Below are positions 46,778 to 55,117 of a stretch of DNA of 64,000 nucleotides, one piece after another (position 1 is the stretch's first letter; every line of letters begins with the position of its first letter). A program made the translations under genes and the position numbers. The stretch spans positions 368,376 to 432,375 of the forward strand of contig JAGDZR010000001.1 of NCBI GenBank assembly GCA_049115695.1, given 5' to 3'. The notes beneath the pieces are model-generated. The model had not been told where the DNA came from and made no database searches. It was given only the letters and a program-made list of their open reading frames with translations. This DNA comes from JAGDZR01 sp049115695 (GTDB taxonomy: Bacteria; Bacteroidota; Bacteroidia; Cytophagales; Cyclobacteriaceae).

Positions 46778-48280
46778 ATGAAATATATTTTGTATTTAGT
46801 AGGAATCCTTACTATAATAGGTTGTCAGTCTGAAAAAGAAAAAGAGGCCAAGCCAAACATTGTGCTTCTTTTCACTGATGATCAGACTTATGCTTCGATA
46901 AATGCATTGGGAAATAAGGAGGTGAGCACACCCAACATGGACAGACTAGTCAATGAGGGCGTGACTTTTGTCAATGCATTCAATATGGGAGGCTGGAATG
47001 GTGCAGTGTGCATTGCTTCAAGGTCGATGATGAATTCAGGCAGAAGTGTGTGGCGTGCTTACCAGCTGGAGCAGGATTGGAAGGCTGGTGAAAAACTCGA
47101 TGAAACATTAGGTAGCCTATTGAGATCAGGAGGTTATAATACTTATATGACGGGTAAGTGGCATATTCAAGCACCATCGGATTCATTGTTTGACATAGTG
47201 AAACATGAGCGTCCAGGGATGCCTGGAGATCGCTGGGGTGTTGGAGGCGAAGGAAAACATGTTCATGAAGCTTTTGCAAATGGTGAGGATTTGGATGCCG
47301 TAATGCCAATCGGATACAATCGACCCAAACATGAGGATGATACCAGCTGGTTGCCAGATGATCCATCACATGGAGGCTTTTGGGAGGGTGGTAAGCATTG
47401 GAGTGAAGTGGTTAAAGAGAATGCGATTTCCTTCATCTCAGATGCATCAGATAAAACTGAGCCATTTTTTATGTACCTGGCGTTCAATGCACCACATGAC
47501 CCTCGTCAAGCACCCAGGGAGTTTGTTGACATGTATGATGAAACATCCATCGCGGTTCCTGAAAGTTTTATGCCAGAATACACGTATAAAGATGATATTG
47601 GCAATGGCCCAACACTCAGAGATGAGGCATTGGCTCCATTTCCAAGAACGGAATACGCTGTTAGGGTTCATAGAAAAGAGTACTATGCGCTTATCAGCCA
47701 TTTGGATCATCAGATTGGAGAAATTCTTGAGGCCTTAAAAGCATCAGGTAAAATGGAAAATACTTATGTTTTTTTCACAAGTGATCACGGATTGTCAGTG
47801 GGTAACCATGGACTAATTGGTAAACAGAATATGTTTGATCACAGCATTCGGGTACCATTGATGGTGATGGGGCCTGGTATTGAGGCTGGAGGTAAGCGCT
47901 CTCAGGATGTGTACCTGCAAGATGTTATGGCTTCAAGCCTTGAACTGGCAGGTGTGCCAAAGCCATCTTTTGTAGAGTTTAATTCACTAATGTCCATCAT
48001 TGCTGATGAAACAAAAAAAGGAAGCTACAATAGTATTTATGGATGCTATGTTGATTATCAGCGGATGATCAGGAAGGATGGATTCAAATTAATTGTTTAT
48101 CCGCAAGCGAATAAGGTGCTACTATTTGATTTGGAAAATGATCCTAATGAAATGAATGATCTCTCTGGCGATCCGGATCATCGTGATATGGTCAAAGCAT
48201 TGTTCTCAGAGCTTTTGGACATACAACACGAAAAGGAAGATCCGTTGGACCTTTCAGATATGTACAACCAATGGCTATGA
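46778..48280 (+). CDS. Sulfatase (S1 family), lipoprotein
   Basis: 500-residue arylsulfatase-type enzyme with lipoprotein signal (lipobox IIGC, Cys16). The metal-binding start NIVLLFTDDQTYASINALGN carries Asp34 and Asp35. The formylglycine signature is C-I-A-S-R with Cys78 in AVCIASRSMMNSGR, so an anaerobic or FGE-type maturase is needed. FFTSDHGLSVGNHGLIGKQN carries the second set of metal ligands. It desulfates a glycan in the periplasm or at the surface. It follows the oxidoreductase on the same strand. Its end overlaps the end of the convergent acetoacetate-CoA ligase gene by six bases. No maturase gene is seen in the window. Confidence 0.92.
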   Translation: MKYILYLVGILTIIGCQSEKEKEAKPNIVLLFTDDQTYASINALGNKEVSTPNMDRLVNEGVTFVNAFNMGGWNGAVCIASRSMMNSGRSVWRAYQLEQDWKAGEKLDETLGSLLRSGGYNTYMTGKWHIQAPSDSLFDIVKHERPGMPGDRWGVGGEGKHVHEAFANGEDLDAVMPIGYNRPKHEDDTSWLPDDPSHGGFWEGGKHWSEVVKENAISFISDASDKTEPFFMYLAFNAPHDPRQAPREFVDMYDETSIAVPESFMPEYTYKDDIGNGPTLRDEALAPFPRTEYAVRVHRKEYYALISHLDHQIGEILEALKASGKMENTYVFFTSDHGLSVGNHGLIGKQNMFDHSIRVPLMVMGPGIEAGGKRSQDVYLQDVMASSLELAGVPKPSFVEFNSLMSIIADETKKGSYNSIYGCYVDYQRMIRKDGFKLIVYPQANKVLLFDLENDPNEMNDLSGDPDHRDMVKALFSELLDIQHEKEDPLDLSDMYNQWL

Positions 48281-50212
48281 CGGTTTCCAATTAATGAAAA
48301 AATCTAATGCTTCAGGATTTCTTGTTGCATCTTTATTAATTGATTTTTGAATATCCCGTCCCATCAATATCTTTTTTACAGGGACTTCCATTTTCTTACC
48401 ACTGAGCGTATAGGGAATGTCATCCACTTGCACAACCTGGTCTGGAATATGGCGGGGTGAACACTTTATTTTGAGCTGGTGTTTAATTTGTTGTGACAGG
48501 TGATCAAATGCAACATTTCCTGAGGTCACTACAAATAATGGCATAAAATCTTCTCCATTGGATTGTTCCATATTGACAATAAGGCAATCCTCGATACCAT
48601 CAATTTCGTCTACAACATTATAGATTTCCGCTGTTCCAATTCGGATTCCATTTCTATTTAATGTGGCATCTGATCTGCCTTGAATAATGAGTGAACCATC
48701 TTTGGAAATTTCAACATTATCACCGTGCGTCCATTTTCCCGGATATGCTTCGAAGTAGCTCGATTTATAGCGTTTCATATCCTGATCATTCCAAAAGTAA
48801 ATAGGCATTGATGGCATTGGTTTTTCAATTACCATTTCGCCCAGAGCGTCAAACTGATCAATACCATCTTCATCATATGATTTTAGTGCACATCCTAATG
48901 CGCGTCCCTGAATTCGACCTTTTGTCACAGGTAGGTAGGGAACACCACCGACAAAGGCAGTACAAATATCTGTACCTCCGCTCATTGAGCACAACCAAAC
49001 ATTATTGGATATGTGCTCATAAACCCAATCAAACACTTCAGGAGGAAGAGGAGCGCCAGTAGAGCCAATGGACCTAAGTTCGTTAAACTTGTTTTGGGTA
49101 TTTGGAGAAAGACCTTTTTTCATGCAAGCCGTTAGGAAGGGAGCACTCGTTCCAAAATGATGGATAGGTAACGTATCAGCTAAATCCCATAATCTATTGA
49201 GTGAGGGGAAACCAGGACTTCCATTGTACAGTATGGGAATTCCGCCAACAAGCATACTCGCCTGAAGAAAATTCCACATCATCCAACCTGTCGTAGTGAA
49301 CCAGAAGAAATTTTCACCTGTCTGAGTATCATTATGGAATTTATGATACTTCAGATGTTCAAGTAAAACTCCACCGTGTGAATGCGTAATGGCTTTTGGA
49401 ATGCCGGTTGTGCCAGAAGAGTAAAGAATCCATATAGGATGATCAAAAGTTACCCTTTGAAAGCTCAGTGAACCTGTAGTTGGCTCTTTCATGATTTCTG
49501 ACCAGCTGTCGTAACCTGAGTGAGACAAGCCATCAATCATAACGACGCATTCCAATGAATTCAATCCATTGATAATTTGAGTCAATTCATTTGATCGATC
49601 ATGCTGTTTTCCATTGTAGGGATAGGAAGGTTTCCCAATAAGCACTTTTGGAGCAATTTGACTGAACCGATCGATCACCGTGTCTACTCCAAAGTCAGGA
49701 GAGCAACAAGACCATACAGCACCTAGGCTATTCACGGCTAAGAACGCAACAATTGCCTCGGCAATATTGGGTAGATACGCGACCACCCGGTCTCCTTCTT
49801 CGATACCATTTCGAATTAAATAATTTCGAAATTGAAGTGTCGATGTTTCCAGTTTGTCCCAGGACCAATTGATTGGATTACCACCTTCTTCCAAATAGGT
49901 GAGAGCAGGCCTTGATCGATTACTGTTTCGGAAAACGTGCTCAGCATAATTGAGGTAAGTGCCCTCAAACCAATCTGAACCAGGCATTTCATTTTTTGTA
50001 ATTGCATGATCAAATGATCCTGAGTACTGAATATCAAAGTATTCCCAACACGCCATCCAGAACTCATCTACATCATCAATAGACCATTGCCAGAGGTGAT
50101 TGTAATCTTCAAATGATAATTGACGCGTTTGATTTAACCAACGCTCAAAGGACTTTAGATTGGAATTCTGAATGAATTTGTCCGATGGACTCCAGAGGGT
50201 TTTGCTTTTCAA
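48275..50212 (-). CDS. Acetoacetate-CoA ligase
   Basis: 645-residue ANL-superfamily enzyme activating acetoacetate with ATP and CoA, used in ketone-body or polyhydroxybutyrate breakdown. The N-terminal LWSPSDKFIQNSN and YFDIQYSG are typical of this ligase and not of acetyl-CoA synthetase. The AMP-binding loop is ILYSSGTTGIPKAITHSHGG, followed by STGAPLPPEVFDW, SGGTDICTAFVGGVP, GRSDATLNRNGIRIG and the C-terminal lysine region IPYTLSGKKMEVPVKK. The start is a TTG at 50210-50212, since no ATG precedes the LWSP motif in frame. It is a monocistronic gene. Confidence 0.93.
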   Translation of the reverse strand: MKSKTLWSPSDKFIQNSNLKSFERWLNQTRQLSFEDYNHLWQWSIDDVDEFWMACWEYFDIQYSGSFDHAITKNEMPGSDWFEGTYLNYAEHVFRNSNRSRPALTYLEEGGNPINWSWDKLETSTLQFRNYLIRNGIEEGDRVVAYLPNIAEAIVAFLAVNSLGAVWSCCSPDFGVDTVIDRFSQIAPKVLIGKPSYPYNGKQHDRSNELTQIINGLNSLECVVMIDGLSHSGYDSWSEIMKEPTTGSLSFQRVTFDHPIWILYSSGTTGIPKAITHSHGGVLLEHLKYHKFHNDTQTGENFFWFTTTGWMMWNFLQASMLVGGIPILYNGSPGFPSLNRLWDLADTLPIHHFGTSAPFLTACMKKGLSPNTQNKFNELRSIGSTGAPLPPEVFDWVYEHISNNVWLCSMSGGTDICTAFVGGVPYLPVTKGRIQGRALGCALKSYDEDGIDQFDALGEMVIEKPMPSMPIYFWNDQDMKRYKSSYFEAYPGKWTHGDNVEISKDGSLIIQGRSDATLNRNGIRIGTAEIYNVVDEIDGIEDCLIVNMEQSNGEDFMPLFVVTSGNVAFDHLSQQIKHQLKIKCSPRHIPDQVVQVDDIPYTLSGKKMEVPVKKILMGRDIQKSINKDATRNPEALDFFINWKPS

Positions 50213-50557
50213 ATTTGGGATATTTAGGTGAAGTAAATATAGTCTGACGCAAAACCATCCCCAATTTATGTTACCCGGTTTTCTTCAAATGGGGCATTAG
50301 AGACCGGTATTCCTTGCACTCACTCTTTGTTCCTATGAACAAAGTTTTGTCATGTTGATCCAGTACAATAAAGGCGCGATATCCTTTACTGTAAATAATA
50401 CGTGGATTCGTTTTTTTGGAGTTGAAAAGCGGAAAAATAGAGAGCATGTAGATTTAATAGTTAGTAGTACTAATTTATGATCAATTATCCTAAAATTCTT
50501 GGTGCTAGCCCTAAAATGAAGTTTCCCAAGTGATGAATTCAATTTAATTTTAAGTTT
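50213..50557. other. Divergent intergenic region
   Basis: 345 bases between acetoacetate-CoA ligase and the ArsC-like gene, which face away from each other. It holds a small stem (TTTGTTC at 50326-50332 with GAACAAA at 50337-50343). I find no reading frame with recognisable similarity. Confidence 0.5.
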
Positions 50558-50917
50558 ATGAAGAAACTGTTTTATCTGTCTACTTGCAGCACTTGCAAAC
50601 AAATTATGGATGACCTGGGGAATGAGGTTGAGGAATTTGAACTAATTGATATAAAAGCGCGTAACATTGAAAGCGATGAAATAGACATGATGGTCAGGTT
50701 GTCAGGATCGTTTGAATCGCTTTTTTCCAGACGAGCAATGAAGTTCAAATCCATGGGATTGGCTAAACAGGAATTGACAGAAGAAGACTATAGAAACTTG
50801 ATTTTAGAAGAATATACTTTTCTTAAACGACCTGTTTTCCTCTTTGAAAATGAAATTTTCATTGGTAACAGCAAGAAAGAGATAGAAAGACTCAAAACCT
50901 ATTTGACAAGTCAATAA
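50558..50917 (+). CDS. ArsC/Spx-like thioredoxin-fold protein
   Basis: 119 residues of the arsenate-reductase-like/Spx family. The N-terminal redox motif CSTC is at residues 9-12 (LFYLSTCSTCKQIM), and the family block LFSRRAMKFKSMGL and TFLKRPVFLFENEIFIGNS follows, including the conserved Arg-Pro. Having two cysteines in C-x2-C is typical of this glutaredoxin-like branch. True arsenate reductase activity is not implied, as there are no ars genes nearby. It converges on the metal-dependent hydrolase gene. Confidence 0.88.
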   Translation: MKKLFYLSTCSTCKQIMDDLGNEVEEFELIDIKARNIESDEIDMMVRLSGSFESLFSRRAMKFKSMGLAKQELTEEDYRNLILEEYTFLKRPVFLFENEIFIGNSKKEIERLKTYLTSQ

Positions 50918-50924
50918 AGGAGGT

Positions 50925-51605
50925 TTATAAATTAATTGATTGCTCGATTTCAGGTAGAATGAGTTCAAGGTTTGCTTCTTCAAAAGTTTTCATTGCTACT
51001 GCGTGATCTATCTTGATGGCAGGGAAGCTATCATAGTGACAACCTATCACTCGGTGGACTTTTAAATACCTGGCTGCATGGGTTGCATCATAAAAATCCA
51101 TTGTGTAATGTCCTCCAATAGGAAGAATCGCTATGTCAAATCGGTAGAGTTCACCGAACATTTTCATGTCGTAATGCAAAGAGGTATCACCGGCAAGAAA
51201 GATTGTTTTTCCTTCAGATTTGATAATGAATGATCCTGGATTTCCTCCATATGACCCATCAGGCAAGCTGCTTGAGTGATGTGCCTGCACATATTTAACA
51301 CTGGTAGTATTCGTGAGTTTAACTGTACCTCCAAAATTGATTCCGTTGGTGTTCGCTTGACCACTTGATTCAAACCATTGGGCCACCTCTACCATCGCGA
51401 TGATTTGAGCATCATTGTTTGACGCGATCTGCCTTAGATCAGCTATATGATCGCCATGTCCATGAGTCAGGAGAATATGGTCTGTTTTTATATTGTCCAC
51501 ATTCATTGCAGCGGCCAATGGATTTTTGGTAATGAAAGGATCGCTAAGAAACCTTGTGTCACTTTCAAAAAGGAAGCAATTGTGTCCGTAATAGGTGATT
51601 TTCAT
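50925..51605 (-). CDS. Metallo-beta-lactamase-fold hydrolase (UPF0173/UlaG-like)
   Basis: 226 residues with the metal-binding core LLTHGHGDHIADL, the third motif FLAGDTSLHYDMKMF, and ILPIGGHYTMDFYDA followed by GCHYDSFPAI. The compact start MKITYYGHNCFLFES matches UPF0173 metal-dependent hydrolases, a cytosolic group with unknown physiological substrate. It is divergent from another metallo-beta-lactamase-fold gene, with 74 bases between starts. Confidence 0.9.
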   Translation of the reverse strand: MKITYYGHNCFLFESDTRFLSDPFITKNPLAAAMNVDNIKTDHILLTHGHGDHIADLRQIASNNDAQIIAMVEVAQWFESSGQANTNGINFGGTVKLTNTTSVKYVQAHHSSSLPDGSYGGNPGSFIIKSEGKTIFLAGDTSLHYDMKMFGELYRFDIAILPIGGHYTMDFYDATHAARYLKVHRVIGCHYDSFPAIKIDHAVAMKTFEEANLELILPEIEQSINL

Positions 51606-51679
51606 AATGATGCTTGGGATTGTGTACTGTTCGTTTCAATTTAGTCATATCAAAATAATTTAACTAAATGAATGTATAA

Positions 51680-52414
51680 ATGGCTGCTTTAACAGTGCTT
51701 GGATCTGGTGATGCATTCGCAACAGGGGGTAAGTTCACCACTTCATTTTTCGTTGAATCATCATCGATGAATTTTCTGGTAGACTGTGGGGTAACTACGT
51801 TTGTCAGATTAAAGCAAATGAACAAATCTGTTGAAGACCTGGATGCCGTATTTATTACTCATTTTCATGGTGATCACTACGGGGGACTTCCATATCTATT
51901 ACTTTCTCAAAAAGTTGAATTGGCAAAATCAATTCCGCTAACCATTGTTGGACCCATTGGAATTAAACAACAGCTAAAAAAGTTGCAGGAAGCACTTTAC
52001 CCGGAAACAGGCGCTTTCGTAGACGAATTGCCATTGACCTTTATCGAATATGATTTGGAATGGCAGCAATTTGAAAATATTAAATTCAGAGCTGCTCCAG
52101 TCGTTCATTCACCAGCATCAAAACCTCATGGTATCAGGTTTGACTTTGAAGGTGTCAAATTTGCCTTCAGTGGTGATACAGAGTGGACTGATCGTCTCGT
52201 AGACTTAGCTGATGGTACTGACTTGTTCATTACTGAATGCAACAATCATCTAGAAGATACTCCCGGTCATCTTTCTTATCGAACGCTTCTTGAGAAGCGT
52301 GATGTATTAGCGACAAAAAGGATTGTACTGTCTCATATGGGTAATGAAATGTTGCAATTAAAGGAATGCGAGTTTCTTCGTTTAGAAGATGGGATGAGGC
52401 TTGAATTGGGTTAA
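51680..52414 (+). CDS. Metallo-beta-lactamase-fold hydrolase (RNase Z-like)
   Basis: 244 residues beginning with VLGSGDAFATGGKFTTSFFV, typical of the RNase Z/phosphodiesterase-like branch. The metal motif is FITHFHGDHYGGLPY (HxHxDH). FAFSGDTEWTDRLVDLADGT supplies the bridging Asp, ECNNHLEDTPGHLSYRT lies next, and LSHMGNEML holds the last His. It is too short for full tRNase Z and lacks its exosite arm, so a small-molecule phosphodiesterase or lactonase role is as likely. The last four bases overlap the stop of the convergent lipoprotein gene. Confidence 0.87.
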   Translation: MAALTVLGSGDAFATGGKFTTSFFVESSSMNFLVDCGVTTFVRLKQMNKSVEDLDAVFITHFHGDHYGGLPYLLLSQKVELAKSIPLTIVGPIGIKQQLKKLQEALYPETGAFVDELPLTFIEYDLEWQQFENIKFRAAPVVHSPASKPHGIRFDFEGVKFAFSGDTEWTDRLVDLADGTDLFITECNNHLEDTPGHLSYRTLLEKRDVLATKRIVLSHMGNEMLQLKECEFLRLEDGMRLELG

Positions 52415-53172
52415 TCTTCCTTGATGTAATTATCGAGTGAAATCTCCTCACATGTGCCGACAAATGGAATATTGGTGTCACCATATGCGTAGGTGATCAG
52501 ACCAATATACACTTCATTCTCAAATACGGGAAGGGGACCTGGCAGATTACCCGTATCGTTGTATAAATTCCATTCGGTCTCATCAATTCTTTGCCAGTAG
52601 ACAGTAAGTGTACGATCTTCATTCCCAACAATACGGATATTGGCTCGGCCTTCCGGAACTTTGTTGAAGCCAATGTCGTCAACTGAAGAGGAGCCATTCA
52701 CTGTATTTTTTCCTTCGATGGTGAAAGAGACACCACCTCTATGACCAACGACAACATGCGATGAAGTAGGTTCTGACAGATCGAGTGCGTGCACCTGAAC
52801 ACCAGCAAAATTGTAAGGATCACCAGATGAACCCGGTGCAGTTAGCTCATCATCAATCATCCCAATCCCAATTTCGATCGCAACAAATTCGAAAGGAAAT
52901 TGAGCTTTGATGGCATCCAGTCTTCCTTGATCACCATGGAAATGCAATGTTTTATTGTTGCTGTTGTCCGTGAGTTCAGCATAGTATCTGCCATTCTTTT
53001 GAGAAACAGATGGAAGTGACGATTCATTGTTGGTGACATAGCCATTCAATGCTCCCGTACCGTCAAATGAATCAGTAAAAGTTAACTGTTCGTTTTCATT
53101 TGGCGTTGGGTCGTCATCCTGACACGATGTTATGCAGATGATAACAATGAGAGAGAGAATGAGCGTTTTCAT
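52411..53172 (-). CDS. Lipoprotein with concanavalin-like domain, unknown function
   Basis: 253 residues with lipobox ITSC in MKTLILSLIVIICITSCQDD followed by an acidic linker. Residues about 30-253 look like a jelly-roll (LamG-like) beta-sandwich: LTFTDSFDGTGALNGYVTNN, YYAELTDNSNNKTLHFHGDQ, FVAIEIGIGMIDDEL, NIRIVGNEDRTLTVYWQRID. The last third carries the family-like closing EVYIGLITYAYGDT and a lone late Cys. It could bind a polysaccharide at the cell surface. No firm family assignment. Confidence 0.75.
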   Translation of the reverse strand: MKTLILSLIVIICITSCQDDDPTPNENEQLTFTDSFDGTGALNGYVTNNESSLPSVSQKNGRYYAELTDNSNNKTLHFHGDQGRLDAIKAQFPFEFVAIEIGIGMIDDELTAPGSSGDPYNFAGVQVHALDLSEPTSSHVVVGHRGGVSFTIEGKNTVNGSSSVDDIGFNKVPEGRANIRIVGNEDRTLTVYWQRIDETEWNLYNDTGNLPGPLPVFENEVYIGLITYAYGDTNIPFVGTCEEISLDNYIKED

Positions 53173-53199
53173 ATTAAGCGAGTTTGATATTGTTAACGA

Positions 53200-53868
53200 T
53201 CAAATTTGCAAAGCTTGTACATATTGTTCGATAAACTCGTGTTTCCTTTTAAGTCTGTACTGCATGACCCATCTGGGATGAGGTAGAGGTTCAATTGCCT
53301 CAAAGAAGTTATGCTTGTTGTTGATGTATCTCAGGTATTTGATGTTTTCGCCCTTACCTATTGAGAATGCAACTTGACGGTTTATGTTGAACTTAAGTTG
53401 CTTTTCTATTTGCTCAACAACATATGATTCGAATAGAGTTTTGAATCCCTTTAGGTCATAGTAATTCAGGTTGATACCGTCCTGTATGTATCCGAGTGGA
53501 GAAACGGCTGAAATGTATACTTTGTTAAAGAATAAATCCGGTCCTCCATAATTCCTGATCATCTCATAAATGAATCGAGAAGAAAGCTCGTTTCGTTTTT
53601 CAAAGACATTAGGAATGTTACACACCTCTTCCAAATGAACAGGATCTGTAAATGGAATACCTGTTATCCCAGCACCATATCTACCGGGATTGATTCCGAA
53701 ACAGATAATTCTTGACTGTCGGTCAGCGTAATACTTGTTGTAGAAAATTTCGCATATCCTGAAGGTATCTGGATTTTGATATGGGTTCATTGTTTCCACT
53801 CCTTCAGGTAAGTTTGCAGGACCCGTCAGTTGACGATAATATTGTAAAACACTTTCAGAAAAAGTCAT
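53200..53868 (-). CDS. SMUG2/DUF4918-type uracil-DNA glycosylase family protein
   Basis: About 222 residues. The first active-site block FGINPGRYGAGITGIPFTDP and the late block PHPRWVMQYR match the SMUG2/DUF4918 branch of the uracil-DNA glycosylase superfamily, which removes damaged bases such as uracil from DNA. In between, FFNKVYISAVSPLGYI is the conserved strand-loop. The start is taken at the ATG 53866-53868; a TTG three bases upstream would add one Met only. It is divergent from the pseudouridine synthase gene, with just nine bases between start codons. Confidence 0.87.
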   Translation of the reverse strand: MTFSESVLQYYRQLTGPANLPEGVETMNPYQNPDTFRICEIFYNKYYADRQSRIICFGINPGRYGAGITGIPFTDPVHLEEVCNIPNVFEKRNELSSRFIYEMIRNYGGPDLFFNKVYISAVSPLGYIQDGINLNYYDLKGFKTLFESYVVEQIEKQLKFNINRQVAFSIGKGENIKYLRYINNKHNFFEAIEPLPHPRWVMQYRLKRKHEFIEQYVQALQI

Positions 53869-53877
53869 CAATCAGGA

Positions 53878-54474
53878 TTGTCTGCCAGTAAATTAAAATA
53901 TTTCATCATTTATAAGCCATACAAAATCTTAAGTCAGTTTAGTGACGAAGATGGAAATGTCGGTTTAGGAAGCATTTACTCTTTGCCAAAAGATGTTTAT
54001 CCTGTTGGAAGGCTTGATTTGGATAGTGAGGGATTATTACTGTTAACAAATGATAAAAAGCTTAATCATCGATTATTGGATCCAAAGTATAAGCATTGGC
54101 GCACTTATTGGGCGGAAGTTGAAGGCATCCCAAAGCAGACAGTTTTTCAACAGCTTCAATTAGGTGTGACCATCAATATTGGTGGTAAAAAACATCAAAC
54201 ACTTCCAGCTAAAGTAAAAATTGTTTCTCCTGAGAACATATACCCACGCGAACCATCTGTTAATTATATCAAACATCCAGAGACAACATGGATTGAGTTG
54301 TCATTGATTGAAGGGAAAAACAGACAGGTGCGCAAGATGACTGCCAAGGTTGGTCACCCAACGCTACGTTTGGTCAGAGTGGGTATTGAGGAGCTGAGTG
54401 TGATGCCCATGAAACCAGGAGATATCACTCAGATTAGTCAGAAAGCTTTATATAAAAAACTCAAGCTCAGTTGA
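53878..54474 (+). CDS. RluE-like rRNA/tRNA pseudouridine synthase
   Basis: 198 residues of the RsuA/RluB/E/F family, which isomerises uridine in RNA. It begins with LKYFIIYKPYKILSQFSDED, the usual start of RluE-type enzymes lacking the S4 domain. The catalytic Asp lies in YPVGRLDLDSEGLLLLTND. The later RKMTAKVGHPTLRLVRVGI is the family's closing block. The start is a TTG at 53878, as no ATG occurs before the conserved KYFIIYKPY. The 3' end is convergent with a small lipoprotein gene twelve bases away. Confidence 0.9.
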   Translation: MSASKLKYFIIYKPYKILSQFSDEDGNVGLGSIYSLPKDVYPVGRLDLDSEGLLLLTNDKKLNHRLLDPKYKHWRTYWAEVEGIPKQTVFQQLQLGVTINIGGKKHQTLPAKVKIVSPENIYPREPSVNYIKHPETTWIELSLIEGKNRQVRKMTAKVGHPTLRLVRVGIEELSVMPMKPGDITQISQKALYKKLKLS

Positions 54475-54485
54475 ATTTCGTTGAC

Positions 54486-54920
54486 TTAGAGCCGAAGCAG
54501 CTTGAATCGGTATTCACCGTTTGTATTTCGCGCAATTAGATTCATTTTATTGTTGGTGACCATCTCGATTTCGGCATAATACCCAAATTCCTCCTCGACT
54601 ACAGGGTCATAAAAGGTCATTTCAACAAAATAAATGTCTTCATATTCATCGGTTTCTAAATATATCCCCCAAGAACCCTCGAATGCTTCCTTTAACTCAA
54701 AGTCAGTGTATACAGCATAAAAATCAAAATCTAATTCAATGATGTCGCCATCATATTCGCGATTCAAATCATTCGCAAACACTCGATTATAGTCATGATA
54801 TTTTGCTTCTTTAAACACCCACATGCCACTGACTCTGTCAGCTTTGTTATCAAGAAGGGCTTCTTCCGAACATGAGAGAAGTAATACGAGCGCAATGGTT
54901 GAAAGTACAAAGGGTTTCAT
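54486..54920 (-). CDS. Small hypothetical lipoprotein
   Basis: 144 residues with a lipoprotein signal (MKPFVLSTIALVLLLSCSEE, lipobox LLSC). The mature part has a lipocalin-like pattern common in Bacteroidota lipoproteins: VSGMWVFKEAKYHDYN opening, FEGSWGIYLETDEYEDIYFV and a closing MNLIARNTNGEYRFKLLRL. Very acidic in the centre. No specific family or function recognised. Confidence 0.75.
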   Translation of the reverse strand: MKPFVLSTIALVLLLSCSEEALLDNKADRVSGMWVFKEAKYHDYNRVFANDLNREYDGDIIELDFDFYAVYTDFELKEAFEGSWGIYLETDEYEDIYFVEMTFYDPVVEEEFGYYAEIEMVTNNKMNLIARNTNGEYRFKLLRL

Positions 54921-55117
54921 GACTATTCAGTTTATTGACTTGTAAACAAGAAGTTTGCCAAACTGATATTTCCATTCAACAACTGGTTTAGCTTTAGTCG
55001 CGCTGTGGTACCATAGATGGCAATCAGAGTATCTAAGTGTAATGTTAGCTGAAATCCTGGGGCAAGGTGACTTGAAGTGGTTCTGGCTTGCTTTGCTATT
55101 ATCCTATGTACATGTTT

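Noticed and set aside
50333..50602. Minus-strand reading frame of 89 codons between two divergent genes
   Set aside because: It runs into the ArsC-like gene antisense and has no recognisable features.
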